Of a stretch of DNA of 64,000 nt, positions 21,769 to 32,022 are shown piece after piece. The stretch covers positions 967,232-1,031,231 of the forward strand of contig RDEW01000006.1 in assembly GCA_011109175.1 (NCBI GenBank). Direction: 5' to 3'. This DNA comes from Dicyema japonicum. Lineage: Eukaryota; Dicyemida; Rhombozoa; Dicyemidae. Within the stretch, counting starts at the first letter, position 1, and the number at the start of each line of letters is the position of its first letter. A program made the translations under genes and the position numbers. Below the pieces are notes generated by a model. It saw only the letters and a list, made by a program, of their open reading frames with translations. It was not told where the DNA came from and searched no databases.

Positions 21769-21939
21769 TAATAAAAAATAATTATTTTAATTTTAGTAAT
21801 TATTTTAATTCGTTTATCTTTTTAAATTAATTAGGTCAAAAATGTATACAAATTTATTCAAATTTGTATTTGGCAGGCGGCACACTAGAAATTGTCTTGC
21901 GGCACACCGTTTGACACCCTGTATATTATACAGGGTGTC

Positions 21940-23330
21940 GATCCTATTAGTGTTATAAATGAAAAATTTTCAGATGAGTTGCCTAATTTCATGGATTACT
22001 CTATGGAAGATCCGTGTTGTTTGGCAGAAAAAGTCTCAATGGCAGAAGTTAGAACAGCAATTCGTGAATGCAAGAACAAGGCACCCGGATTTGATGGGAT
22101 TCCTATGATTATGTTCAAAGAAGGTTCTGATGAACTATTGTCTGTTCTACGAGAGATGAACGACTCGAGTTTCAGGCTCGGACACGTGCCTCCTTTATGG
22201 AAACGATCTATTGTTAAGATGATCCTCAAGCCAGGAAAAGCAAGGAAGGATCCCCTCAGTTATAGGCCGATAAGTCTCATATGTTCTACATAAAAGATTA
22301 TGGAACGTATTGTATTTAAGAGACTGAATCGGTATATAGAGGGGAGCAACTTTCTACGACCTAATCAATTTGGTTTCCGTCCGAGAAGATCATGTGGAGA
22401 TTGTATCCACTCACTAAACTACGAAATTATAAATACACTGGAGAAGAAAAGCCAGTTGAGCCTTATTTGTCTCGACATATCAAAGGCATTTGACAGTGTA
22501 TGGCACGAGGCGTTATTTCGTCAACTAGTTCGGTCTAAAATAACCAGAGAAATGTTCCTATGGCTGAAAGACTATCTAACTGGGAGGATATCCCACGTGG
22601 TAGTTGGTGGAAGTTATTCGGATGGAATATCATTTAAAAGAGGAGTCCCACAGGGATCTATTCTTAGCCCTTTGCTATTTAACATATTTATGGAAGATTT
22701 TCCGTCTCCGCAGAACGCCAGAACCAAGCTAATGATTTACGCGGACGACATTCTAATCCTGGATTCATCTTTGAAGGCATACATCTCAGAGCGGCGACTA
22801 GGTGTTTTTATCGACAAAGTCCAGGGTTGATGCGATCAGAGAGGCATGAAACTCTCGACGGAAAAAATCCAGTTATTTGAGGATAAGCAGGTCGGGTAGA
22901 CATCAGGAAGAGCCCTACACTATCTGTATACCGAGAGTTTCGTAATTGAAATACCTAAGGATTTCAGTCGATGGAAGAGGATCATACATGAAGGACATTG
23001 AAGGGCAAAGGAAAAAGGCTTTGCAGGAACTGTACTGCACTAAAAGACTGAAGCTAGACGTCAATTCCATGCTCTTTATCTTCCGGAATGTGATTCTTCC
23101 CAGACTGATCTACGGAAGCGAGGGATGGTTCTACACCCCCTCGAGAGAAAGGATTCTCGCCCGACTGGAGAGAACACGGCAAGCGGCAATAAAACTAGCC
23201 CTCGGTAAGAAATTACAAGAAGCCCTGACGGAGGAAGAAAACAAACTTGTCAGGCCGATCAAGGAAGACATCCGAATCAGGACGTCAAAGTAAATAGACA
23301 TAGGATGGATTGTCAGAAAAAGGGTACTGG
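21940..23330 (+). pseudogene. LINE B reverse transcriptase
   Basis: Frames 21892-22293 and 22300-22830 are separated by one in-frame TAA at 22291-22293. Conserved blocks: NKAPGFDGIPMIMFK, KPGKARKDPLSYRPISLI, FGFRPRRSCGD, CLDISKAFDSVW (motif A), RGVPQGSILSPLLFNIF (B), MIYADDILILD (C). After 22830 the frame is broken. The C-terminal part at 22946-23293 shows LIYGSEGWFYTPSRERILARLERTRQ, which also appears in the minus-strand copy at 36220-36300. Confidence 0.85.
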
Positions 23331-23449
23331 GATGAAGAGTCAAGGCCTAACAGCAGACTTATTAGTACCTAATTCGTAACATGTTGTTGTTGATCTTTCA
23401 TTTCATTTCTAAAAAATAAAAAGTTGCCCTAAGATATAGAAATTTATTT

Positions 23450-23805
23450 ATTAGAACACAACATTAAATAATATTTAACATTTTCAGGTAGGAAATTTCT
23501 ATCTTTGGTTAAAATTTAATAAAGAATTGAAAATGATCTCTCTACTTCACACGATGTTGCCGGACAATCCAGTAATAATGAGTGATCAAATGTTGAAATT
23601 GGTAGTTTAGATGACTCCATTATTTCTAAAATGTCGTTTCTTAATATCCGTTTGCTTATGTAGTCTCCAATTTTACAGGAATCTTTTTTTAAATTTTTCA
23701 CAAAATGATATGCTTTTGAAATAGTAAATTTATTTGATTCAATTTTCATTAAAATATCTGTAAATGATATTCCCGGCTTATGTCTTTTAAATTCGTATGA
23801 AGTAA
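23450..23805 (-). pseudogene. hAT transposase, C-terminal dimerisation part
   Basis: Minus strand reads ITSYEFKRHKPGISFTDIL, then LLLDCPATSCEVERSFSILY and DRNFLPENVKYYLMLCSNK and stop. The P-A-T-S-x-x-x-E-R-S-F-S pattern is the hallmark of the hAT C-terminal dimerisation domain. It is the downstream part of the transposase at 25640-24960, separated by a Tigger insertion and a deletion of the middle. Confidence 0.75.
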
Positions 23806-23829
23806 TTGATTCATCACGGATTCTTTTGT

Positions 23830-24950
23830 AAAATATTTTTAAGCATGCCTGCGAAGCTTAGTCGCCACCTGAAACAGAAGATTTCCAATTCTTTAATAAA
23901 AGAAAATACGTCAGAAAGAAAAACTTGTCAATTATACAATATTGGAAAAGGAACTGTCTCACGAATTAAAAAGAAATCGGAAAAGGGATTCAGAAACACA
24001 AATATTCTCTGATGAACTCTCATCTAAGAAGTTTGAATCAGATCTTTCTATTAGAATTGATGGATAAGTATTCGAAGTCTTAAACATTTGAGAGAGGATG
24101 GTATTTCTTCAGGATTTCTCCTCAAAACTATTGCAAAAAATTGCAGCTAATCTTGGCTTCAATGATTTCAAAGCATCAAATGGATGGATCGATTTAAAAA
24201 GCGCCATGAATATTGTTCAAAGTAATTTCGGGTGAAAAGAACTCGTGACAGAAATAAAGTCGAAGATTTTTTTAACGATTACGACAATTTATTTGATAAA
24301 TACGAGAAAAAAGATTTTTTAACTGCGACGAAACCTCTCTTTTTGTTTAAAAAAATTCATGTAAATCATTTGTCTCTTCGAATGAATGATGATTGTTTTG
24401 GTAAAAAAGCAAAGAACGAGTTTTTCTTTATGCTCCAGTCTTGAAGGTGAAAAATTAAAGCCCCATGTTATCGGGAAATTTAAATTACCAAGATGCTTAA
24501 AAAATATACAAACTGAGGATTATGGGGTATATTTTATTAAATTATTTTTAGGTTTTGTACACAGCGTCAAAAAATGCTTGGATGACGACTGATATTTTTG
24601 ATAAATGGCTACAAAAAATAAACTTTGAATTGGTACAAAAAAAAGCAGAAAAATTTTTTTTATGGATAATGCACCCTGCCACTAATTTCAAAAATATTCA
24701 AACTTATCATTTCTTAAATTTCCTAAATATCTTTATTCAATACTTGCCCTGAAGGGCTCAAAGAATACTATGAATTCAGAATAAAAATTTCAAAGATTCT
24801 AAGAAATAAGTATAATACTGGGTTCAAAATAACTGATTATTTCTCATAAAATAAATTAAATCCTCTTTTTTATCGAAACAACATACTTTTTGTTATTAAA
24901 AATACAAATAATAATTTTAAAATGTAAGAATTATATACCCTCTATATTTG
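23830..24950 (+). mobile_element. Tigger/pogo-type transposon remnant
   Basis: Plus strand: MPAKLSRHLKQKISNSLIKE with KTCQLYNIGKGTVSRIKKK (first helix-turn-helix, about 23845-23975), then FNDFKASNGWIDRFKKRHEY (CENP-B-type DNA-binding domain, about 24155-24215), then in the catalytic region EGEKLKPHVIGKFKLPRCLKN (24440-24505) and KNAWMTTDIFDKWLQKINFE (24563-24630). The DNAPAH-like box is corrupted (WIMHPAT). Multiple stops. It is inserted inside the hAT transposase; termini were not defined. Confidence 0.78.
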
Positions 24951-24959
24951 GGCACCTTC

Positions 24960-25640
24960 TATATTTGGGGCACTTTTCTATTGGGGTAGGGACGTAATGT
25001 ATGAAGCAGCATCAGAAATAAGTAAATAAAAATTTTTCCTATCAACATTGAGTTTGCGGATGACGTCATCAATAATTTGACATATAAAGGGATGTATTAA
25101 TTGCAATACAATCAATTAAAAAAATATTTTTGTGGATTCTTTAATGTTCCAAAAAGACAATTAACATACTTATCTTTGGCAACATCAGTTTCGTCAATTA
25201 TTAAAACAATTTGTTCACTTGAAATTGTGTTAATAATTTGTGAAACCATCCTTTCAGCAAGAATGTCTCTACATTTGGTTTCTGAAGGAACAGAATGTCC
25301 ATATTTATTTAAAAGCGAAATATCGTAACTTGTGAAGTGGAATATTTGCTGATAAAAATGCATTTGCAAGATCCATGGCAAAACAATCAGTAGTGACCTC
25401 ATTTTTAATATGAGTATCCAAAGTATTATTCGTATTTGAGATTCTCAGAATTTGCTTTTTGGAATTCCGATGCTTTTCAATAAGCCATTGCTTGTTAGCG
25501 GTCACGTAAGAATTGCAAAATTTTCAGAATAATTTTTTATCCAATGAAGATGAAAACTCTTTAGGATATTTATTAACAATAGAAGAAATTTGTTTTTAGG
25601 TATTATAGAAAAACAGACAACAAGAACCATGTGCAGTTTG
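24960..25640 (-). pseudogene. hAT transposase, CGGBP1-like N-terminal half
   Basis: Minus strand: FCNSYVTANKQWLIEKHRNSKK (single zinc-finger of the CGGBP1/hAT type, near 25540-25450), then CFAMDLANAFLSANIPLHKL, LNKYGHSVPSETKCRDILAERM and IVLIIDETDVAKDKYVNCLFG (first catalytic-domain Asp block). Near 25070-25010 come IIDDVIRKL and a D-A-A-S-Y motif in another frame. Interrupted by frameshifts. The missing middle of this family is preserved at 58060-58690. Confidence 0.75.
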
Positions 25641-25892
25641 AAATTATATCAATATTAAAAAATTGCTATAATATTTTATAATTCACGTGATTAGTTATTT
25701 GTGTAACCGTTGGTGTTATTATTATAATTTTTTTTATTATTAATAAATAAAAAGTTGCTNCATGTGCAGTTTGAAATTATATCAATATTAAAAAATTGCT
25801 ATAATATTTTATAATTCACGTGATTAGTTATTTGTGTAACCGTTGGTGTTATTATTATAATTTTTTTATCATTAATAAATAAAAAGTTGCTT
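25628..25892 (+). repeat. Duplicated ~130 bp around a single N (assembly join)
   Basis: 25628-25759 is repeated almost exactly at 25761-25892, with the N at 25760 between. The unit contains a LINE 3' end (CACGTGATTAGTTA, then GTGTTATTATTATAA). Two contig ends that overlap but were joined with one N would give exactly this picture. Confidence 0.85.
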
Positions 25893-26051
25893 ATTCAAAT
25901 AAAAGTTGACGGTAATAGTAAAAAATTGACTTTGTTGCATTTATAACTTTTTATATAAACATTTTTTATTAAAATAATTTGATTAATAGAATTTTAACAC
26001 TATAATTGAACAAAGAACTCAAGTTGACTTTGTTGACTTTTGGTTGCCCTA

Positions 26052-26089
26052 ATTATGACTCTCGTGAAAAGGCTGTATTATTATTATAC
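26052..26089 (+). mobile_element. SINE copy, right part after the hAT insertion
   Basis: ATTATGACTCTCGTGAAAAGG followed by (TTA)n; continues the SINE of 17523-17693. The first 8 bp are the duplicated target of the hAT. Confidence 0.85.
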
Positions 26090-26125
26090 AAATTATATTT
26101 GTTTCAATATTACACTGGAGTATAG

Positions 26126-26310
26126 GAGGCAGAGCCCTGAGATGCCATATGGGCAGAGGGTTCAATTGGACAAGGCGCTCTCGGAGTTGTTTCAGCAACC
26201 AGAATCGAACCTGCCTGAGAAGGCTGGCGAACAGGCAGGCGAGGAAGGTTGTTGATTATTAAATATATTAACTTTTTTATTGTTTGTTAAATAAAATTAT
26301 CTTTGTTTCA
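26126..26310 (+). other. Possible orphan 3' exon with poly(A) signal
   Basis: After a potential 25-bp GT-AG intron (26101-26125), a GC-richer stretch reads RQSPEMPYGQRVQLDKALSE and onward to a stop at 26253-26255. AATAAA follows at about 26288. The upstream coding part would have to lie beyond the SINE, where none is visible. It may be the last exon of a gene broken by the insertions, or chance. I do not recognise the peptide. Confidence 0.25.
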
Positions 26311-26839
26311 ATATTATAGTTTCATTTTTTAAATAATGTATATAAGTAAAAATAAATATTTTTCACTTTTTTGGGCACTCGAATGCTCCACCCTGGGTCC
26401 GACTGTATTTACTTTAAAAAGTCTCACAACTTTTCACTAAGGACATTTGCTAACATATATTAATCATCCATGACAGGTTGATGTGATTCACCACCCAAGG
26501 GACTCTAGAAACTTAAAAACTATTTGATTTATCCCATTTGGTTGTAGTAGTCCTTGTTTTCCATTGGATCCATCAAAAGTCTTTATCGACAAACTATCCC
26601 ACCAAATGCAGAATTCTTCTACTAGGAAGGTCGCGGTTTAGGAATCAAACATCCAATCACGACTTGAGCGACAAACTAAAAACTATGCTACCTGGTCTGC
26701 CTTGAGAACAAACTGTAAATATCACGAATCGAGTACACAATCTGGAATTATCGATTCTCCGAAACGTTTACCGGCTGCACAGAAATGAGGTATTTCTAAA
26801 ATTCCAATTAGAAATTAAATGACAAAATTCCAAAGAGCA
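26311..26839. other. Intergenic, nothing recognised
   Basis: Mixed-composition DNA with no long frame and no repeat I could match elsewhere in the window. Confidence 0.4.
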
Positions 26840-27790
26840 TCAAACTAACTAGTGGCGTGATCCCAGCACTCTCCAAAAGAGACTTTAGTTTGACAGATGT
26901 CCTTTCCTCGAGCCCACCCAGGTATCCATCGGCCGTATAACTTTTTCTCACGGATTAAGCAACGACACGTTTCTCGGTTCTCACGGATTAAGGTTTTCAG
27001 AGGCATTAGAGACTAGGACTTTCCACAAGTCCATCGTTTTGTAATTTTAGAAGCCCTTTTTGGCTAGTTTGATTTTGATTTTCATAGAATTTGTCCAAGA
27101 GATTAACGTGTCTCAAGAATCACACGCAAATGAGATGGATGGTTCGACGTACTGCTTGTATAAGGTGTTCAAGACTGGATGGTTCCTTTCTTCCATATCC
27201 TTGAGATGCTTTCAGAACATTATCATTTTTCTCGCATTTGATGATCACTTTTTCGACAACATATGTGAATGTCGAATATGACTCCCAAAATTTTCTGGTG
27301 TTTGTTAAAATGGATTTTGGTATATCCACTTTTACCTCCATCGTCCGTCTGCTTAATCTTTTATCAAAAGTGAATGATTTAATGACAGATTTCTCCGAGC
27401 TAATTGATAGGTGGTTATCCTATAACCAAAGGTTAAGACGGTCCAGGCGTTACTTGATGCTACAACTTGAATATTTTGATCATGAAGCCAAAAGAATGTC
27501 ATCTTCATAAGTTATTTGGATGTCGTACTACTTTTCTGGAATGGGACGATCGGTCGTAAATAGGTTGAACAACAAAGGGGATAGGGGTGATCCTTGGGTG
27601 ACACCATTACGTAGATGTAGTAATGTTGCCCCTTATAACCTACATCAGAGTGCTTTTGCAGATAAAAGGCCGAGAGGTCAAAACGGGTAAATTAGGCTGT
27701 CATACCGAAGGTTTTTGTTTGTTCCGCTCGCAGTTGTGGGCACTGCTTGATATTTGAGCGAATCTCGTCGCCATCCTGATAGGGAATAGT
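26840..27790 (-). mobile_element. LINE family C RT and 3' end, degenerate
   Basis: Minus strand, from 27790 downward: a palm B block remnant (near 27600), a region matching KMTFFWLHD (near 27490), ILTNTRKFWESYSTFTYVVE, LKASQGYGRKEPSSLEHLIQ, and near 26900 the tail reading VGSRKGH and then LLESAGIT-like sequence with the shared 3' UTR start. It is similar to 12170-12700. Stops throughout. Confidence 0.65.
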
Positions 27791-27869
27791 CAATCAGTCA
27801 TGGCTGTTGTATGACAATTTGTTTATTATTTTGTTTTATCATTAAATTTCAACAAAATAATGGAATTTT

Positions 27870-28350
27870 ATTAAAGAAGAAAAAGAGAGTAAACGGTTAT
27901 ATAGCATCTGCCCTGATTGCGTGGATATTCCCTCTCAGGATAACGAGGATTCGCTAAAATAACCAGCAGCGCTCAAGAGGGTCTCCTGTTTGTGTAGCGA
28001 TCCGATTCCCTAGAAGATTCAAGAATTCCAGCGTCGCGGGCGCAAAGGAACCAGACGTCTCAACGGCGAGTGGAACAAACAAAAAATCCTTGGGTAGGAC
28101 CGCGTACTTTTCTCGTTTCATCTTCTCAGCCTTCTCAGTGGCAGAACAGGCTCCAGAGGCACTCTGGAAAAGGTTGCAAGAGGCAAACGTGTCGGTGCAG
28201 GTAACGTCTTAGACAAGAGGTTTCCCGGCTTCAAAAAGGAAGATTGTCATCCCATCTGGTTATCTACCGTCCGCCTGCAAAGGCCGACAGGTTCGAGCAT
28301 GGAGGGGTGTCCGGCGGCGTCCAAAGCTCGCCTAACGACTTCGTTCAAGG
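27870..28350 (-). mobile_element. Restriction-like endonuclease end of a non-LTR element
   Basis: Minus strand reads ALNEVVRRALDAAGHPSMLEP, VGL, a PDGMTIFLFE-type block, DVTCTDTFA and FVPLAVETSGSFAPATLEFL. This aligns block by block with 43380-43760 (HAALNDVIVKAM, EPVGL, KRPDGMTLFLY, WDATCVDTF, YVAVESSGAVGP), so both belong to one element type. It is GC-rich against its surroundings and has frameshifts. Confidence 0.7.
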
Positions 28351-28765
28351 CCACATAAAAAATTTAAAAAATTCTAAATTTTAAAGTTCCTATAGTCTAG
28401 GACCTAGACGTTTAAAATTACACTTATGTTTTAAGCTGCCAATTTAGTCTTTCAAGTTTGTTTGAACCTGAACGGAATTGAAGACAAAGCGACTATATAT
28501 AGCTTACCTTCAATTTTGGGGCACTTTTTGGTTGAGGGAAAGCCGCATTGAATTTTCTTTAATTACCTCCATTTTGGAAAAAGTCATCACAACAAATCAT
28601 AAACTCTCCCAGACCAATCATCTTGATATAGATTAGGATTATTATTAAGAACATTCGAAAATAACTAATTGACAATTTTACTGTTCCCCTTTGCTTCAGA
28701 CTCATCGAAAAGATTAAGGACTGTGTCAGCTTACCAGAAGTACTCCACTAGCTTAAACTTTCCCC
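28351..28765. other. Intergenic
   Basis: AT-rich, no gene seen. Confidence 0.4.
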
Positions 28766-28960
28766 AATTTTCGACTGGTGGTCTCTTAGTTACTTCAGTC
28801 CATGGAGATAGTGAGAGAATCATACAAAAAGATCAAATTCATCGGTGCTTTCATTGCAGAATAATAGTGTCCCCAATTGCACCCTTTTATTTCTGTCAAT
28901 CGTTATATTATCCAAAAAGTCAGTTTTGACGACAGTGGAGTATTATTATAAAAGGCACTC
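28766..28960 (+). pseudogene. Decayed partial duplicate of the Sox C-terminal region
   Basis: Nucleotide similarity to the Sox gene at about 30480-30640. CCCCAATTTTCGACTGG corresponds to CCCCAGTTGTCAGTCG, and the run CAGAATAATAGTGTCCCC continues into sequence like the Sox codons for [19 protein letters not shown]. No open frame survives. The match is by eye only and should be tested. Confidence 0.4.
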
Positions 28961-29903
28961 CCTTGAAAACATAAAGTTAATAAGTTTCCCTTGTACCGTA
29001 TTCCAAATCATCCTCTTCGTCAGCCTCGACCATGATCTTCTGTTGCGGGCTAGTTATCTTCATGTAGTATTATCCCATATAACTAACATTTAGTGGCGTT
29101 AGTAATGTTTATTATTTTTATTGATGGATCAATAGAGTATCCATTGTACAATTGTTTGTATTAATAAAATGTCTTAAATTTAATTCGCTTAAACGGTCCG
29201 TTGCTGTCCGGTTCTGTCTGGCCCAAAATCGTGGAATCCTCTGTGGAAGAATGTGAGGACTAGGGTAGTGACCAGAGGATTGTAGGTGAAATGTAGTTGC
29301 TAGGTGAGTGTAGTCGATTATTTCAAAGTGGACCTGATTGAATTGGCAAATTAACATTTTCCTAATTAATCCTCATTCAGTTATGAATCAAGTACGTTGA
29401 AAGAATCTCAAATCAATACTGGATACACAAGTGATGATAATTGATGGACATGATGGGACACGATTAATTCCGAAATTTAAAGTTGTCTATTATGCACGTG
29501 GTATAATTTCATCGTAAGAATTTTAGCAATGTGAATACAATCAGATAAAATTGATTACTTTCACAAAATTCCCACATGAAATTATTTTCCCGCTGTTTCC
29601 GAGCTCAAAATTTACTAAAATTGTAATTTTAAAACCTGAAAATTAGAAATTTACAATTTTAAATTCAATTATATTTTCTGGATTTGTATAAACCCCGGAA
29701 TCTATCATCTCCACAGCCAAACTAAAAAGCTAAACAGTTGAACAATTTTATATAGATTTTACACGACGTTGCCATGCGTGAACAATAGCGCCTTTGAATT
29801 GTTCTTAACTGTCATTCACTCAGACAAACTAATTGTTTATCGCATAATGTGGGATTTGTAAGGTCTTCGATTAAATAGTTTATTAATTAGGTAATTGGGG
29901 CAC
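28961..29903. other. Upstream region of the Sox gene
   Basis: No coding sequence accepted. A minus-strand open frame at 29118-29357 (79 codons) is unrecognised. AT content is high in the last 250 bp before the Sox ATG, where promoter or 5' UTR would be expected, but no motif was decisive. Confidence 0.3.
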
Positions 29904-31001
29904 ATGAACAATTCAAATTCATACTCTAAACAGCCAATTAATCGACAAGCTTTTGATATTCAAGACAAAAGCATCAATGCATTCCAAATGGGGTATGAAT
30001 ATGGTCAATCGTCTTACTCTGCTAACCAGTTCGACCAGAGAACACTCTTCCCTCTAAATGCGACCTTTCAAGGGTCTCCTAGTAAAAGTAATGAAAAATT
30101 TAACTCCTTCTCCGCCTATAATGGAAAGTCTTTTAATTATTCTATGGGAAATGACTCAATAGAGAATTGTAATGACACAGAAAATGTCGACAATTGCTCC
30201 GAAAGAGTGAAGAGACCGATGAATGCCTTTATGGTTTGGTCTCGGGGACAAAGAAGAAAGATTTCCCAAGAGAACCCTAAATTACACAACTCTGAGATAT
30301 CACGACAACTTGGAAACGAATGGAAGAGCTTATCAGAAGACGAAAAGAGACCATTCATTGATGAGGCAAAGAGACTGAGGGCCATCCACATAAGAGAACA
30401 CCCAAACTATAAATACCGACCCAGGAGAAAGTCAAAGAATCGTGACAAAAAGGATAAATTCCTTGGTGAATTCAAGCAGTCATTGCCCCAGTTGTCAGTC
30501 GTATACGGAGATAAATACTCTCCCAATACGATGAGTCCTTACTTTTCACTTTCATCACAGAATTATAATGTCCCCCAATTGTACCCTTCTGTCAATCCGT
30601 ACTACCCAAACTACAGCACAATTGACTACAGTAGTTACTCAGGCTGTGATAAATCAACTGCAATCAACAATTGGGCGAATTATCCCTTAAATAGGCACAT
30701 TATTCAGTGTCCTTCCTTCATAAACCACTATGAACTGTTCCAACCTAATATTGTCACACAGTTTTTCCCAGACGACCACGGAATTACTGAGTACGAAACT
30801 TTTCCCCAGAATGATCACTTTAGTCTGTACTGTCCTCAGTCAAACTACAAGTTTTACCAAGAGCATAATAACCAAAGTTCGGTTCCCTCTGAGCTTCCTT
30901 CGACGACTGATGGGAAAAGTGAAGTAAACTCCAATATTTTTGAGGAACCATCTGAACAGGTATGTTCTTGATAATCCTTCTAGAATGGGGGTCACCAATA
31001 G
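29904..31001 (+). CDS. SoxB-like HMG-box transcription factor
   Basis: Sequence-specific DNA-binding regulator, nuclear. The first in-frame ATG is 29904. One HMG box at residues about 101-179 has the Sox signature [46 protein letters not shown] and YKYRPRRK; the RGQRRK and NSEIS pattern is that of the SoxB group. Flanks are Asn/Ser/Tyr rich, without other known domains. Unspliced, the frame ends at 30971 (355 aa). However, 30960-30983 is a good 24-bp GT-AG mini-intron; splicing it gives a second exon 30984-31001 ending NGGHQ and stop (357 aa). I favour the spliced form because all neighbours have such introns. Homeotic or neural roles are known for SoxB elsewhere; role here is inference. Confidence 0.9.
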
Positions 31002-32022
31002 TAAACTAATGTTTGATACTAAATAACTTCGTTTTAGTTTGATTTTCTTTTAAAAATAAATTTCATTTTGTTTTATTGATTTCTATAACAAAGGTTCGAC
31101 TTGAATTTCCACACATGATCAACATTGAATAGTTATGTTAACATTAACGGGGCACTCAACAAATGGAGGTTACAAAAGTTCGCTGCCTATGAAATCGCCT
31201 ATTTTGCTGCATACTTTTTGCTTCTGTGTCCGGGGATTAGTACTTGTCATATCCAAACCAATAATTCCAAAAATCCAAGTATATTAATTTCGATGTTCCT
31301 TATGCTTGGGTCATTGTCGATGAGTGGAATGTCAAGTAGTTTGATAGTAAATGGTGCTTATTGAATACAATGTCTATATCGACTTTTTATTGTAGATATA
31401 TTCAAACCGCAATGATTATTTACTCAGATGATGTAAATGTGCCATGGCAGACTTTATTAGTTGATCATAAGGTGTGAGTTTAATAAGGGTAAAATTTGAG
31501 GGTATTATTGTGACAGCTTTTAATACTGATCGGCTTTTGTACAGGATATTTTGTGTTCTTCAATATACCTGATCTTCTAGTTATCGAAAAGATGCATAGA
31601 TTATTAAATACTTTGAAAGTATTATTTTTACAAAAAGGAATTTCTAGTTGTCAAATTAGACAAAAAAGTACCAAGAGGTTTGCATGACACTTTCCCATAG
31701 GTATTCAGATTTTAGTTAGCACCTTAATAGCTCTCCACGGGCAGGACAGACACTTTATTTAAAAGTAAACACCCGTCATGCCAATTAATTGGTAAAAGGG
31801 GCACATTCTTTTCTGTTGCGTGTGAATTTCTTTATACGATGCGGTTCTGCAGTAATGTATTCACTGATGATGTCACCAGGAATCTTCAACCAAAACTGAA
31901 AAGTTAGTGAGCTTTGGTTGCAACTACTGTCGTACTAGATTAAGCATAAATTAACTTTCCCGCCATACAAAAAGGGAACAGAATATTAAATTTAATAAAC
32001 AGAAATATATGTAAAAATAGTA
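31002..32022. other. Intergenic between convergent Sox and PP2A genes
   Basis: The two genes converge on this 1-kb gap. One short plus-strand frame near 31395-31465 (QTAMIIYSDDVNVPWQTLL) reads like protein and follows a TTGTAG acceptor-like site, but I found no neighbours to build a gene. Confidence 0.3.

Larger units (their letters stand above)
20363..21921 (-). mobile_element. BED-finger hAT element, internally deleted
   Basis: Inserted in LINE B between linker and RT. Right end reads GACACCCTG (ending 21921) with repeated GCGGCACAC words just inside; the left edge near 20367 also carries CGCGGCACACTA, but the outermost bases are lost. It encodes on the minus strand only the N-terminal part of a ZBED-type transposase (21060-20530). 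A mariner-type element is inserted at 21116-21768. Confidence 0.65.
17830..23400 (+). mobile_element. LINE family B (Jockey/CR1-like) with gag-like ORF1, interrupted
   Basis: Order: ORF1 with CCHC knuckles (17844-19126), APE endonuclease (about 19048-19775), linker (19776-20360), then an insertion (about 20363-21921), then RT and C-terminal part (about 21940-23300). RT motifs ICLDISKAFDSVW, RGVPQGSILSPLLFNIF and MIYADDILIL are intact, while stops at several points (for example 19489, 19771 and 22291) disable the copy. A second, 5'-truncated minus-strand copy is at 35383-36690. Confidence 0.88.
17694..26051 (-). mobile_element. hAT transposon (CGGBP1-like) with nested insertions
   Basis: Left end TAGGGCAACCAGAAAGT, right end ACTTTTGGTTGCCCTA: inverted 10-bp termini, each followed inward by GACTTT/AAAGTC-like subterminal words. 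Flanking words ACTATGAC (17686-17693) and ATTATGAC (26052-26059) form an 8-bp target duplication with one mismatch, the size typical of hAT, and the interrupted SINE reads through when the element is removed. Minus-strand hAT transposase pieces lie inside (25640-24960 and 23805-23450). The 8.36-kb length comes from a LINE B, a BED-hAT, a mariner-type element and a Tigger inserted within. Confidence 0.75.

Noticed and set aside
23405-23432. Terminal repeat GTTGCCCTA as right end of a separate hAT
   Set aside because: The word matches hAT ends but no second end, target duplication or flank continuity could be found; left as an internal relic.
31125-31364. 79-codon frame with hydrophobic segments
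   Set aside because: No start context, no splice partners, no family; the hydrophobic look is expected from T-rich DNA.
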